A DNA stretch of 64,000 nucleotides from Marinobacterium arenosum (GTDB lineage Bacteria; Pseudomonadota; Gammaproteobacteria; Pseudomonadales; Balneatricaceae). The translations under genes were made by a program, and so were the position numbers. Position 1 is the first letter of the stretch. Every line of letters starts with the position of its first letter. The stretch is taken from contig NZ_JAILYN010000003.1 of assembly GCF_019795155.1 (NCBI RefSeq), forward strand, positions 112,888-176,887. Direction: 5' to 3'. Positions 9,925 through 18,549 of the stretch are shown here, in pieces. Under the pieces are notes generated by a model. It did no database searches. It was given only the letters and a program-made list of their open reading frames with translations, and was not told the origin of the DNA.

Positions 9925-11772
9925 ATGAGCACAGCACCGTCGCACGTAGCTGAAGGTACGGCAAAGCGTCCATTAGCCAGGGCGCTGGCCTGGTGGCTGG
10001 CCGGTTTTATCGGTCTGCTGGTGCTGTCGTTGTTGCTGCTGGCCGGTTGGCACTTGGGCGAATTTGTCAGTCATCAGCGGCAGCAGGCGCTGGATCATCG
10101 GCTGGCCGATGTGCAACAAAGTCTGAAGGTCATGCTGGATGACCGGCTCAGCGTATTGCGCGATTACGCCCGGCTCGGTTGGCTGCAGCAGCAGGTGTCA
10201 GCCACTCAATCCACGGCTTCTTCTTCATCACTTTCCGAATTGAATCTGCTTGGCGTACCGGCACAGCTGATGTTGCTGGACCGCCAGGGCAGCATCGTGC
10301 ACAGCAGTCAGCCGCTACCACAGTTTTCCTACCAGGATCAGCCGTGGGTTACCCCATTGATTGAGGGGCGGCTGTCGTCCTATATCGGTATCAACGAACA
10401 GTTCGACGAAACATATTGGCGTCTGGCGGTGCCAGTCGAGCAGCGTGGCAGGGTGATCGGTACCCTGGTGGCGGAGCTGCCTGGCAAGACGCTACTGCAA
10501 TCCTTGCAGACGCGCCAGTCGCTGGGGGATATGCGGCTGACGCTGCTTTTCGGGGGGCGGGAGCTGGGCGCCGTCGGCGAGCCGCTGGCAGCCAGCCGCG
10601 TGCTGGTGGTCGAAGGGCCGGCAGAGGGGGTGCAGTTGCAGTTTGCACTGGTGCCGGCTCCGTCCGTATTGCAGCACTGGGTAACGCATTGGCCACTTGC
10701 CGGCGGTAGTTTGCTGATCAGCCTGATGATTGGCGGTTTGGCTTACCGCTCGGCCAACCGACGGTTGGTTCAGCCGTTGCGTTCTTTGCAGTCCGGCAAT
10801 CTGGTGAAAGGTCACCCGAATACCGACGCGCTGCAGCCGCAGACCGGCCTGCAGGAGCTGGACCAGTTGGTGGATCGGATGACGCTGCTGTCGCAACAGG
10901 CCGGCGAGCAGGCGCTGGATTTGAGGCAGTGCCTGCAGACGCAGCAACAGCAGAAGCAGCAGCTGCAGTTTAGCGAGGAGAAACAGCGGCAGGCCGAACG
11001 GTTGGCCAGTGTGGGTACCCTGGTCACCGGGGTGGCCCATGAGATCAGCAACCCACTGGGTTTTATCAAAAGCAACCTGGCTACCTTGCAGGGCTATAAT
11101 CGTCAGCTGGTGGCGCTGGCCGAGACCTGTCGCCTGCATCGGGACGATCCCGGTTTGGCGCAGCTGGTGAAAGAGCAGGTGCAACAGCTGGAGCGTGACA
11201 AGGACCTGGAGTTCGTATTGGCCGATATCGAGCCGCTGTTGAGCGAGTCGCTGCAGGGCACCAAACGGATCGAGCAGGTCCTGCGCGGGTTGAACAACGT
11301 TACCCGCATTGATCTGTCCAGCCGACGCTTGGTCGACGTCAACGAGTTGCTGGAGGGCGCGGTCAGTCTGGCTCAGAGCGAGTTGCAGGGCAAGGGGCAT
11401 CTGCGAACGGAGCTGCGGCCAGTGGTCCGGGTCAGTGCCAACAGCGGTCAGCTCAACCAGGTGTTCGGGCATCTGCTGCAGAATGCCGTGCAGGCGCTGG
11501 AAACCGGCGGCGAGATCCTGGTTGCCAGCTGTCAGCAGGGTGCCGAGGTGGTGGTGACCATTCGGGACAATGGTCGCGGTATGGATGAAGAGACGCAGGC
11601 CCGGCTGTTTACACCGTTTTTCAGTACCCGGGACGGTCAGGCGGGGCTGGGGCTATCGGTTAGCCGGAGCATTATTGAGGAACATGGCGGTCGTATCGAG
11701 CTGACCAGCCAGCCGGGCAGCGGAACAACCATCCGTATCCTGCTGCCGGCAATGATGTTGGAGAAAAACTAA
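9925..11772 (+). CDS. Membrane sensor histidine kinase
   Basis: A 615-residue kinase. A transmembrane helix lies near residues 20-45, then a periplasmic sensor region of about 210 residues with a Cache-like look, and a second helix near 255-275. A glutamine-rich coiled coil leads into the H-box [10 protein letters not shown], with phospho-acceptor His372. The ATPase domain shows the N-box [41 protein letters not shown]. The NtrB/DctB-like H-box places it in the HisKA class. The ATG at 9925 with CAGGAAG upstream is preferred over the longer frame from 9796. The stop overlaps the response-regulator ATG by one base. The signal sensed is unknown. Confidence 0.9.
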   Translation: MSTAPSHVAEGTAKRPLARALAWWLAGFIGLLVLSLLLLAGWHLGEFVSHQRQQALDHRLADVQQSLKVMLDDRLSVLRDYARLGWLQQQVSATQSTASSSSLSELNLLGVPAQLMLLDRQGSIVHSSQPLPQFSYQDQPWVTPLIEGRLSSYIGINEQFDETYWRLAVPVEQRGRVIGTLVAELPGKTLLQSLQTRQSLGDMRLTLLFGGRELGAVGEPLAASRVLVVEGPAEGVQLQFALVPAPSVLQHWVTHWPLAGGSLLISLMIGGLAYRSANRRLVQPLRSLQSGNLVKGHPNTDALQPQTGLQELDQLVDRMTLLSQQAGEQALDLRQCLQTQQQQKQQLQFSEEKQRQAERLASVGTLVTGVAHEISNPLGFIKSNLATLQGYNRQLVALAETCRLHRDDPGLAQLVKEQVQQLERDKDLEFVLADIEPLLSESLQGTKRIEQVLRGLNNVTRIDLSSRRLVDVNELLEGAVSLAQSELQGKGHLRTELRPVVRVSANSGQLNQVFGHLLQNAVQALETGGEILVASCQQGAEVVVTIRDNGRGMDEETQARLFTPFFSTRDGQAGLGLSVSRSIIEEHGGRIELTSQPGSGTTIRILLPAMMLEKN

Positions 11773-12899
11773 TGCAGCAGGCGATGTCGATCCTGTTTGT
11801 CGACGATGACCCGGCACTTCTGAACGCGCTGCGTCGCGCTTTGCGCCAGCAGTCGCGTGACTGGCAACTGTCGTTTGCCCAATCGGCCGGCGAGGCGCTG
11901 GCCCAGATGAAGAAACAGGCGTTCGACCTGGTGGTCAGCGATCTCAGGCTATCTGATATGACCGGTGTCGCCCTGTTGCGGCGGGTGGCGCGGCTACGGC
12001 CGACCAGTTTACGGGTGGTGTTATCCGGACATGCCACCCAACGCAATGCGCTGGAAGCCGCCGGGGTAGCCCATCTCTATCTGACCAAGCCTTACGAAAC
12101 CGAAGACCTGGTAGCGGTTATCCAGCGTGCCGAGGTGCTCCGCGAGATGCAGCTCGACGAGCAGTCACGTGCCCGGCTGGGGCAGCTGAGCGAGTTGCCG
12201 GTGTTGCCGTCGGTTTATGAGCGGCTCACGGCGCTGTTGCGCGAGATGGGCGACGAGGTCGGCATCAGTGATGTGGCCGAAGTGGTGTCGTCCGATCCGG
12301 CGCTGGTGGCAAAACTGCTGCAGCTGACCAACTCGGCGTTCTTCGGCCTGGCGCGCAGCGTGGAGACCGTCGAGCAGGCGGTCACCGCATTGGGGTTGGA
12401 TACCTTGCGGGCATTGGTGCTGGCGATCGGCCTGTTCAAGCCTGATGAACGTGAACAGATCAGCCCTGAGGTGCACCAGGCGCTGCTGCAGCACAGTTGC
12501 GAGGTGGCCGCGCTGGCCAAGCGCTTCGCCCGGCGCAGCAAGGCCGGCCGGCAACAGCAGGAACAGGTGTTTCTGGCCGGTATCCTGCATGATGTCGGTT
12601 TGCTGCCATTGCTGGCCAATGGCCAGATCGATGAGAGCGAATGGACCGATCACGACAGCGATCAGCCAGCCGACAGTCAGCGCAACCATGCGTTGATCGG
12701 TGCCTATCTGCTGCGCCTGTGGGGCTTCGCGGATGGTCTGGTCGAACTGGTGCAGTACCACCATCAACCCTTGCCCTATCGTTCGGACATGCTCGACTGG
12801 GTGGCGCTGGCGGAGGTCCGGGCGCGCGGCGTCACTGAGCCCGCTCGCGGCTGGCTGGCCAAGCGCGACGACCTGAAAGAGATGTTGAACGACGCTTGA
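11772..12899 (+). CDS. Response regulator with HDOD output domain
   Basis: A 375-residue protein coupled to the upstream kinase (TAATG overlap). The receiver domain (1-120) has the acidic pocket DDD at 11-13, phospho-acceptor Asp57 (FDLVVSDLRL), and a lysine in LTKPYE near residue 100. Residues of about 135-330 form an HDOD domain (LPVLPSVYERLTAL, SDPALVAKLLQLTNSAFFG, FLAGILHDVGLLPLL). HDOD proteins are HD-like but usually lack phosphodiesterase activity and act in signalling or motility control. The kinase-regulator pair is the clear functional unit; its target is unknown. Confidence 0.9.
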   Translation: MQQAMSILFVDDDPALLNALRRALRQQSRDWQLSFAQSAGEALAQMKKQAFDLVVSDLRLSDMTGVALLRRVARLRPTSLRVVLSGHATQRNALEAAGVAHLYLTKPYETEDLVAVIQRAEVLREMQLDEQSRARLGQLSELPVLPSVYERLTALLREMGDEVGISDVAEVVSSDPALVAKLLQLTNSAFFGLARSVETVEQAVTALGLDTLRALVLAIGLFKPDEREQISPEVHQALLQHSCEVAALAKRFARRSKAGRQQQEQVFLAGILHDVGLLPLLANGQIDESEWTDHDSDQPADSQRNHALIGAYLLRLWGFADGLVELVQYHHQPLPYRSDMLDWVALAEVRARGVTEPARGWLAKRDDLKEMLNDA

Positions 12900-12906
12900 T
12901 AGCTAC

Positions 12907-13677
12907 TCAGGCCGCCTGGTCGGCCAGATAGAATCCGCTCAGCCAGCCCTGGCGTACCATCGCCGGCAGGTGACGTTCCAGATTGGCGAAGTGTTCGGCA
13001 AGCTGACCCAGCGGGTGGCCCTGCATCATCTCGCCCAGCAGGGTAGCCACGGTCGGCGGGATCACGTCGATCGCCGGGCGGTCCTGCTGGCGGTAAATGC
13101 AGAGCCATTCGGAGCCTCCCTCCAGTGACAGCGCGTCGGGCTGTCGCTGCTGGTGGGCCCGCCAGATCGACAATACCGGGTAATCGGAAAACATCACATT
13201 CAGCGCATGGCTGACCTTGAAGGTCACCCGGTCCTGATCATCCTTATCGACTGCCCGCAGGGTGGTGAAATCGAACGGTCGGTCGTCCGCGGCGGTTTCG
13301 GCATAGTGCAGCAGCCATTCCAATCGGGCCAGCTCCGGCAGGAAGCGCAGTTTGTCCAGTTCGCGATGGCGGGCGGTCAGTTTCAACAACAGTATTGGAA
13401 AGCGGTCGCCGAAGTGGCTCAGGTCGGCGGTTTCGGCCGGAAAACTGTGGTCGTATTCACCGGCTACCTGGTGGAAAAATTCGTCGCCGACCAGCTGCTC
13501 GGTGACCGGAAACATCTCGGCCAGGGCCTGTTCATGGGTCTGCCGGCTATTGTGGCGATGCAGTTCGATGCACTGTTCGGCGGACAGTTGTCGGCTGTGG
13601 ATCTGCGTCTTCAACTCGGCCGGGGTCTCGCCCTGCAGGGCTTCGATAAACAGTGTCTGCAGTCTGGAGAGGTTCAT
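12907..13677 (-). CDS. DUF2063 / BufC-HvfC-type partner of an MNIO enzyme
   Basis: A 256-residue protein whose N-terminal part (about residues 5-95) matches DUF2063, the HvfC/BufC N-terminal domain (LQTLFIEALQG, ELHRHNSRQTHEQALAEMFPVTEQLVG, EYDHSFPAETADLSHFG). The C-terminal part is helical and less conserved. Proteins of this kind accompany DUF692 (MNIO) enzymes and are thought to help present the precursor peptide. The ATG at 13677 overlaps the DUF692 stop (ATGA), showing coupling; the frame extends to 13776 but that part lies inside the upstream gene. Confidence 0.85.
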   Translation of the reverse strand: MNLSRLQTLFIEALQGETPAELKTQIHSRQLSAEQCIELHRHNSRQTHEQALAEMFPVTEQLVGDEFFHQVAGEYDHSFPAETADLSHFGDRFPILLLKLTARHRELDKLRFLPELARLEWLLHYAETAADDRPFDFTTLRAVDKDDQDRVTFKVSHALNVMFSDYPVLSIWRAHQQRQPDALSLEGGSEWLCIYRQQDRPAIDVIPPTVATLLGEMMQGHPLGQLAEHFANLERHLPAMVRQGWLSGFYLADQAA

Positions 13678-14528
13678 GGTGCCTGCCTTTGCCTGTCGTT
13701 TACTTTCTTCATCAGCTGCCGGGCGCGCTGCGCTTCTTCCAGTAACCGTTCCAGCGGCGGCAGCTGCTGGTCCCACTCCACCAGTGTCGGGGTGTCGCCA
13801 AACAGCTCCAGCGCCCGTTGGAACAACTGCCAGACCGCGGGCTGCACCGGACTGTCATGGCTGCCGAGCAGGTGGCCGTGCTGGTCGTGGTAGCCGCTCA
13901 GGTGGATCTCCCGTACCCGGCCGGCGGGCAGGGCGGTCAGCGTCTGCTCGGCCGGCTCGCCGAGGTTGTGCTCGTTGATATAGAGGTTGTTCAGGTCGAC
14001 CAGCAGCTCGCAGTCGGACCGTTCGGCCATAGCGGCGAGAAATTCGCCCTCGCTGAGCGTGCTGTGGTTGAACTGCAGGTAGCGGGCCGGATTGGCCAAC
14101 AGCAGCCGCTGGCCGAGAATGTCCTGCGCCTGGCGGATACGGCCGCACAGGTGCTCCAGCGCCTCTTCGGTGTAGGGCAGCGGCAGCAGTTCGTGGCTGA
14201 ACTGGCCGTTGGCGCTGCTGAAGCCGACCGCTTCCGAGAGCCAACTGGTCGCCAGATGGCGGGCGAGCTTCTTGACCCGCTGCAGATAGACGGTGTCCAG
14301 CGGATCGCAGCCGCCCAGCGACAGGCTGGTGCCGTGCAGGGTCAGAGCATAGTTGTGTCGGATCTGCTCCAATTGATGCAGCGGGGCGCCGCCGCTGGAC
14401 AGGTGCTGGTCGATCAGCAGCTCCATCCAGCAGAGTTTCGGTTTCTGGGCGAGCACTGCCTGAATATGTTCATGGCGCAGGCCGATGCCAACGCCGCTGG
14501 CCGGCCAGGGTTTGTATACCGGCATCAT
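13674..14528 (-). CDS. DUF692 multinuclear non-heme iron oxidase (MNIO; BufB/MbnB-like)
   Basis: A 284-residue TIM-barrel enzyme of the MNIO family, whose studied members (MbnB, TglH, BufB) modify cysteine or other residues of ribosomal peptides using two or three iron ions. Seen here: GVGIGLRHEH at the N-terminus, WMELLIDQHLSSGG (residues of about 34-47; from memory many relatives have Asn where this has Gln), LHGTSLSLGG near 64-73, LLVDLNNLYINEHN near 172-185, EIHLSGYHDQHG near 205-216, and VEWDQQLPP near 250. The His, Asp and Glu residues in these motifs are the likely iron ligands. It sits between a 40-residue ORF and the DUF2063 partner, with no gap on either side. Confidence 0.9.
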   Translation of the reverse strand: MMPVYKPWPASGVGIGLRHEHIQAVLAQKPKLCWMELLIDQHLSSGGAPLHQLEQIRHNYALTLHGTSLSLGGCDPLDTVYLQRVKKLARHLATSWLSEAVGFSSANGQFSHELLPLPYTEEALEHLCGRIRQAQDILGQRLLLANPARYLQFNHSTLSEGEFLAAMAERSDCELLVDLNNLYINEHNLGEPAEQTLTALPAGRVREIHLSGYHDQHGHLLGSHDSPVQPAVWQLFQRALELFGDTPTLVEWDQQLPPLERLLEEAQRARQLMKKVNDRQRQAP

Positions 14529-14651
14529 TCACTCACCTTCCGCCCCTGGGGCGGGTAACGGGTCGGTAGGGCGGTAACCAGGGCAACCGGACAGCTGTTG
14601 CATCGGAGAGGTCTCCATCGCTGGTGACATCTGGCCTGCCGTTGCCGCCAT
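14529..14651 (-). CDS. Small ORF, candidate MNIO precursor peptide
   Basis: A 40-codon ORF too short for routine gene calling. It has a good ribosome site (GAAAGGGA, 7 bases before the ATG) and its TGA directly abuts the ATG of the DUF692 gene (TGAATGATG), so translation is coupled. The peptide has four Met (residues 1, 8, 12, 17), a single Cys at 23 in MQQLSGCPGYRPTDP, and a Pro/Gly/Glu-rich end (PAPGAEGE). There is no hydrophobic or signal segment. It does not resemble the DUF2282 bufferin precursors, which carry a signal peptide and several cysteines. A TTG 16 codons upstream would give 56 residues but lacks a clear ribosome site. It could be a precursor, a leader controlling the operon, or chance. 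Confidence 0.45.
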   Translation of the reverse strand: MAATAGQMSPAMETSPMQQLSGCPGYRPTDPLPAPGAEGE

Positions 14652-14790
14652 CGGCTGGTCCCTTTCGATGACCGCCTGCGCAGGTTGTACCTTAAACAAT
14701 TAGCAGATTTGACCCGATTTGCCTCAAGATAGAGGGAGCGATGCCGATCGAATAGGTTGCCGGTCGGCCAGGTTGAGGGAGATCAAACGC

Positions 14791-16107
14791 ATGGCAATGC
14801 AGTGGGAGCGGTTGTTAACCACCAAGCGGTACGGACATGAGCATATCAGCCCGCAGGAGATCGGCCGGAGCCATTTCCACAAGGACCATGACCGGATCAT
14901 CTTTTCCAGTGCTTTCCGGCGGTTGGGCCGTAAGACCCAGGTCCATCCGCTGGCGCTGAACGATCATATCCACACTCGGTTGACTCACTCGGTGGAGGTG
15001 GGCAGCGTCGGACGCAGCCTGGGAATCAGGGTTGGCGAGTTAATCGGTTCGCGGCTGCCGGCCTGGGTGACGCCGCACGATATCGGTACTATCGTGCAGT
15101 CCGCCTGCCTGGCGCACGACATCGGCAACCCGCCGTTCGGTCACGCCGGCGAGTATGCGATCCGCGACTGGTTCAGGCGCTACGACCAGAATCCACTGTT
15201 GGCCGGGCTGAGCGACGCGCAGAAGCTGGATCTGCAGACCTTCGAGGGCAACGCCCAGGGCTTCCGGGTGGTGACCTGTATTGAGAATCACCTGTTCAAC
15301 GGCGGCCTGCGCTTGACCTATCCGACCCTCGGCAGCCTGCTGAAATATCCCTGGGATTCCAGTCTGGCGGGGGCCAAGGGCAAATTCAGCAGTTTCCAGA
15401 GCGAACTGCCGATTTTGAACAAGCTGGCCAGCGAACTGGGCCTGGTGGCGCTCGGCGACAACCATTGGTGTCGCCATCCGCTGACCTACCTGATGGAGGC
15501 GGCGGACGATATCTGCTACGCCATTCTCGACCTGGAGGATGCGATCGAGCTGAATATTTTGAGCTTCGACGAGATCAAGCCGATCCTGCTGGAGCTGACC
15601 GGTCGCGAGCGGGTCGATGACGATATCCTGACCAGCGGCGCGTCGGCGCGGCGCAAGATCTCGGCGCTGCGCGGCACGGCGATGGAGCATATGGTCGACT
15701 CGGTGCTGCAGGCCTTTATCCACCACTACGATGAGATCATGGCCGGCGAGTACCGTGGCGAACTGCTGGCCGATGGTGACCCCGGCGTTCACAGCGGCCT
15801 GCAGCGGGCCAAGACGCTGGCTCGCGAACGGGTCTTCCCGGACAGCCGCAAGGCCGAGCTGGAGGTCGGTGCCTACACCACCCTGGGTACCCTGCTGGAA
15901 GCCTTCTGCCAGGCGGTCTACGAAAATCACTGTAACGATGGCTCGCTGAGCTATCGCAGCGAGAAGATCCTCAGCCTGATGGGGATCCACTGCCCGGCTG
16001 CGGATGCGCCGCTTTATCTGTCCTATATGCGGGCGCTCGATTTTATCAGCGGGATGACCGACAATTACGCCGCCCGGTTGGCGCGCCAGATCGGCGGCCT
16101 GGGCTGA
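14791..16107 (+). CDS. dgt: Deoxyguanosinetriphosphate triphosphohydrolase
   Basis: HD-domain enzyme (438 residues) that removes triphosphate from dGTP or other dNTPs. Motifs are SSAFRRLGRKTQVHPL, the HD residues in RLTHSVEVGSVGRSL and LAHDIGNPPFGHAGE, and YLMEAADDICYAILDLEDA. The length and the PFGHAGE form fit the bacterial dGTPase group. The ATG at 14791 has TTGAGGGAGA upstream; an ATG two codons on is also possible, and the frame is open back to 14719. It is divergent from the MNIO operon, so the 139 bases between the starts must hold both promoters. Confidence 0.92.
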   Translation: MAMQWERLLTTKRYGHEHISPQEIGRSHFHKDHDRIIFSSAFRRLGRKTQVHPLALNDHIHTRLTHSVEVGSVGRSLGIRVGELIGSRLPAWVTPHDIGTIVQSACLAHDIGNPPFGHAGEYAIRDWFRRYDQNPLLAGLSDAQKLDLQTFEGNAQGFRVVTCIENHLFNGGLRLTYPTLGSLLKYPWDSSLAGAKGKFSSFQSELPILNKLASELGLVALGDNHWCRHPLTYLMEAADDICYAILDLEDAIELNILSFDEIKPILLELTGRERVDDDILTSGASARRKISALRGTAMEHMVDSVLQAFIHHYDEIMAGEYRGELLADGDPGVHSGLQRAKTLARERVFPDSRKAELEVGAYTTLGTLLEAFCQAVYENHCNDGSLSYRSEKILSLMGIHCPAADAPLYLSYMRALDFISGMTDNYAARLARQIGGLG

Positions 16108-16269
16108 GGGAGTACCGCAAAACTACTGCGCTTGGTGATACTGCGTTAAAAATCGGCTCAAAATGCTCATTTACGGCATGTAAACTCCGCTTTTTCGTCG
16201 ATTATGTGCTTCGCCGCTCTGACGAGTGCCTTGTCTCACCTTCGCTCGCTACATTTTGCGATACTCCCT
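16107..16269. repeat. MITE-like element with terminal inverted repeats
   Basis: A 163-bp element bounded by AGGGAGTACCGCAAAA (16107-16122) and its near-perfect inverted copy TTTTGCGATACTCCCT (16254-16269), one mismatch in 16. The interior has no ORF and carries phrases such as AATGCTCATTTAC that I recall as a dispersed intergenic repeat in gammaproteobacteria. It begins at the last base of the dgt stop codon and separates dgt from yciH. It has the build of a non-autonomous miniature transposable element. Confidence 0.65.
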
Positions 16270-16318
16270 TAGCCACGCCGGCAAATGTTGTATCCGAAAA
16301 TCCTGGGGGATCATAAAA

Positions 16319-16693
16319 ATGGCATCACTGCGAGACCAGCTGCAGGGGCTGGTGTATTCCACCGAGCATGGCCGGACCTGTCCGCAGTGCCGGCAGCCCG
16401 AGGCTGACTGCATCTGCGATCAGTTGGCCGACCAGGCCCGTCTGGCGGCGTTGGACGGGGTGGTGCGGATCCGTCGCGAAACGTCCGGCCGCAAGGGCAA
16501 GGGGGTGACCACCCTGAGTGGCGTACCGTTGGCGGAAGCGGAGCTGAAGACGCTGCTGAAAGAGCTGAAGAAACTCTGCGGCACCGGCGGTGCCTTGAAG
16601 GAGGGCGTGCTGGAGATTCAGGGCGACCACCGGGATAAGCTGAAAGCGGCGTTGGAGACACGCGGCTTCAAGGTCAAGCTGGCGGGAGGCTGA
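16319..16693 (+). CDS. yciH: YciH/SUI1 family translation factor
   Basis: A 124-residue SUI1 (eIF1-like) domain protein. In E. coli the homologue affects initiation fidelity and is linked to stress. The SUI1 core includes VVRIRRETSGRKGKGVTTLSG and LLKELKKLCGTGGALKEGVLEIQGDHRDKLKAALETRGF (shown here as two consecutive motifs, residues of about 40-58 and 75-115). The N-terminus has a small cysteine cluster, CPQCRQPEADCIC, that could bind a metal. The ATG at 16319 with GGGGGA upstream was chosen; the frame extends into the repeat element. It is coupled to a small membrane-protein ORF downstream. Confidence 0.9.
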   Translation: MASLRDQLQGLVYSTEHGRTCPQCRQPEADCICDQLADQARLAALDGVVRIRRETSGRKGKGVTTLSGVPLAEAELKTLLKELKKLCGTGGALKEGVLEIQGDHRDKLKAALETRGFKVKLAGG

Positions 16694-16695
16694 GG

Positions 16696-16824
16696 GTGTT
16701 TCAGTCCCGTCAGGGCCGCAAGAAACCAGCCTGCATGGTCTGCCTGGTGATGCGGTTGGCACTGCTGGTGGTGGTCGTCACCTTGCTGTTTGCCGGTAAC
16801 GGCCTGTCGCGCTTTTTCAGCTGA
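16696..16824 (+). CDS. Small membrane protein ORF coupled to yciH
   Basis: A 42-residue ORF starting GTG two bases after the yciH stop. A GGAGG lies 7 bases before the GTG, inside the end of yciH. The predicted peptide starts basic (FQSRQGRKKPA), has a CMVC pair, then one hydrophobic helix (LVMRLALLVVVVTLLFAG), and ends GLSRFFS. Basic N-terminus plus one helix suggests an inner-membrane peptide with the N-terminus inside. I do not recognise a family. Position, ribosome site and hydrophobicity support a real gene. Confidence 0.55.
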   Translation: MFQSRQGRKKPACMVCLVMRLALLVVVVTLLFAGNGLSRFFS

Positions 16825-16832
16825 TCGACGAA

Positions 16833-16862
16833 TGCCGTTGCATCGGTTTCGATGCAACGGCA
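16833..16862 (+). terminator. Strong hairpin after the yciH operon
   Basis: TGCCGTTGCATCG, loop GTTT, CGATGCAACGGCA: a perfect 13-bp stem nine bases after the small ORF. There is no U-tract, since the CTGCTAA array follows directly, so termination strength is uncertain. It lies between convergent genes. Confidence 0.55.
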
Positions 16863-16917
16863 CTGCTAACTGCTAACTGCTAACTGCTAACTGCTAACTG
16901 CTAACTGCTAACTGCTA
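16862..16917. repeat. Eight perfect copies of the heptamer ACTGCTA
   Basis: Eight tandem perfect units of ACTGCTA run from the hairpin above right up to the stop codon of the chemoreceptor gene (stop at 16918-16920). A seven-base unit changes frame when copy number changes, but the array is outside coding sequence. It is a likely variable-number repeat. Confidence 0.95.
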
Positions 16918-18549
16918 TCAGACGACTTTGAACTCGGCGATTCGCTGCTCCAACTGGCGAGCCAGCGCGGCCAGCGTTTCGCTGGTTTGCGCGGTAACGC
17001 TGGCACCCTCGCTGGTCTCTTCCGCAATCTGCGAAATACTGCTGATATTTCGGTTCATATCCTCTGCTACCGAGCTCTGTTCCGCCACCGCCGTGGCCAC
17101 CATGGTGTTCATGTCCATGATCGCGTTGACCTGGTCGACGATGGTGGAGATGTAACTGCCTGCCTCCTGGGCACTGCTGGCACTGTTCTGGGTATGTTCA
17201 TGACCGTTGCGCATCATTTCTACCGCGTTATGGCAGGCCAACTTGAGCCGTTCGTTCAGGGCGCGGATCTGCTCGGTTGACTCCTGGGTTCGCTTGGCAA
17301 GCTGGCGGACCTCGTCGGCGACCACCGCGAAGCCGCGTCCCTGCTCACCGGCGCGCGCTGCCTCGATGGCCGCGTTCAATGCCAGCAGGTTGGTCTGGTC
17401 GGAGATCTCGCTGATGATGTTGAGGATGTTCTCGACGTCCTCGGTGTCGCGCTCCAGTTGGCTGATGGTACTCAGCAGCCCCTTCATCTCCTCGGCCACG
17501 CTGTTGATACGGCTAATGGTGTTGTTGACGATATCGTCGCCTTTGTGGGCCGCGTCATCGGCGTCGTGGCTGCTGCTGGCGGTGCGCTCGGCGGTCTCCG
17601 CCACTTCCTGGGCGGTCATTGCCATCTCGTGCATGGCGGCGGCCAGCGCTTCGGTCTCCTCATGCTGGCGTTTGACGCCGGCGAAGGTTTGCGAGGTGGT
17701 GGCGGCGGCATTCTCCGATGCCTCCCGAATATGGCTGCAGGATTTCTGCAGCTCGTCGATCAGGGTGCGTAGTTCCTGGATAGTCTCATTGACGTTGCTG
17801 GCCAGTCGACCCAGTTCGTCCCGGCTGCGCACCACGGCGCTGGCGGTCAGGTCGCCCTTGGCGACCCGGCGCATGATCTGATTGATCTCGTTCAGCGGGC
17901 GGGTGATGCTGCGGGCCAGCATCAGCGCGATATAGGTCACGACGACGAGCACCAGCAGCAGGGTGATGCCGACATTGGTCAGCTTGTCGTAAAACAGGGC
18001 GTCGATGTCGTCGATGTACACCCCGGTGCCGATAATCCAACCCCAGGGTTCGAACAGTTTGACGTAGGAGGTCTTCTTGACCGGTTTCATATGCTCGGGG
18101 TGGGGCCAGCGGTAGTTGACGCTGCCTTCGCCCGAGGTGCGGGCGACTTCGGTGAAGGCCCGGAACAGAGGGAAGCCGTCCGGGTCCTTGATATGGCGGG
18201 CATCTTTGCCGTTCAGCTCCGGCTTCAATGGGTTCAGCACGATCTGCGTATCGAGGTTGGTGATAAACACGTAGTTGCTGTCGTCATAGCGGATGGCGGC
18301 AATGGCATCCTTGGCCGCCTGTCGGGCATCGCTCTCGCTCAGCTGTCCGCGCTTGAAGGCCTGGTGGTAGTGCTGCACGATAGAGCTGGCTGTCGAAACC
18401 AGTTCCTTCGATTGTAGTTCCCGCGAGTGCTGAAGCTGTTGCCGGAAATCCAGCAGGTTGAATGTTTCTATCGCCAGCGTCAGCCCCAGCAGCAGTACAA
18501 TGATTGCCGCGAGCTTGTTTCCTACCGACAGATTTCGAATCCATTGCAT
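16918..18549 (-). CDS. Methyl-accepting chemotaxis protein with single Cache domain
   Basis: A 543-residue chemoreceptor. Transmembrane helix 1 is near residues 10-30. A periplasmic sCache_2-type sensor follows (about 35-185; [35 protein letters not shown]). The second helix is near 192-212, then a HAMP domain ([21 protein letters not shown]) and the signalling domain with the conserved tip [35 protein letters not shown]. sCache_2 receptors commonly sense small organic acids; the ligand here is unknown. It is a single-gene unit on the minus strand, with the heptamer array directly after its stop. Confidence 0.92.
   Translation of the reverse strand: MQWIRNLSVGNKLAAIIVLLLGLTLAIETFNLLDFRQQLQHSRELQSKELVSTASSIVQHYHQAFKRGQLSESDARQAAKDAIAAIRYDDSNYVFITNLDTQIVLNPLKPELNGKDARHIKDPDGFPLFRAFTEVARTSGEGSVNYRWPHPEHMKPVKKTSYVKLFEPWGWIIGTGVYIDDIDALFYDKLTNVGITLLLVLVVVTYIALMLARSITRPLNEINQIMRRVAKGDLTASAVVRSRDELGRLASNVNETIQELRTLIDELQKSCSHIREASENAAATTSQTFAGVKRQHEETEALAAAMHEMAMTAQEVAETAERTASSSHDADDAAHKGDDIVNNTISRINSVAEEMKGLLSTISQLERDTEDVENILNIISEISDQTNLLALNAAIEAARAGEQGRGFAVVADEVRQLAKRTQESTEQIRALNERLKLACHNAVEMMRNGHEHTQNSASSAQEAGSYISTIVDQVNAIMDMNTMVATAVAEQSSVAEDMNRNISSISQIAEETSEGASVTAQTSETLAALARQLEQRIAEFKVV

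Noticed and set aside
12907..14528. Standard bufferin operon
   Set aside because: No DUF2282 precursor and no DoxX-type gene are present next to the DUF692 and DUF2063 genes, so the plain bufferin label was not used.
16862..16917. CRISPR-like array
   Set aside because: The repeat unit is 7 bases with no spacers; it is a simple tandem repeat.
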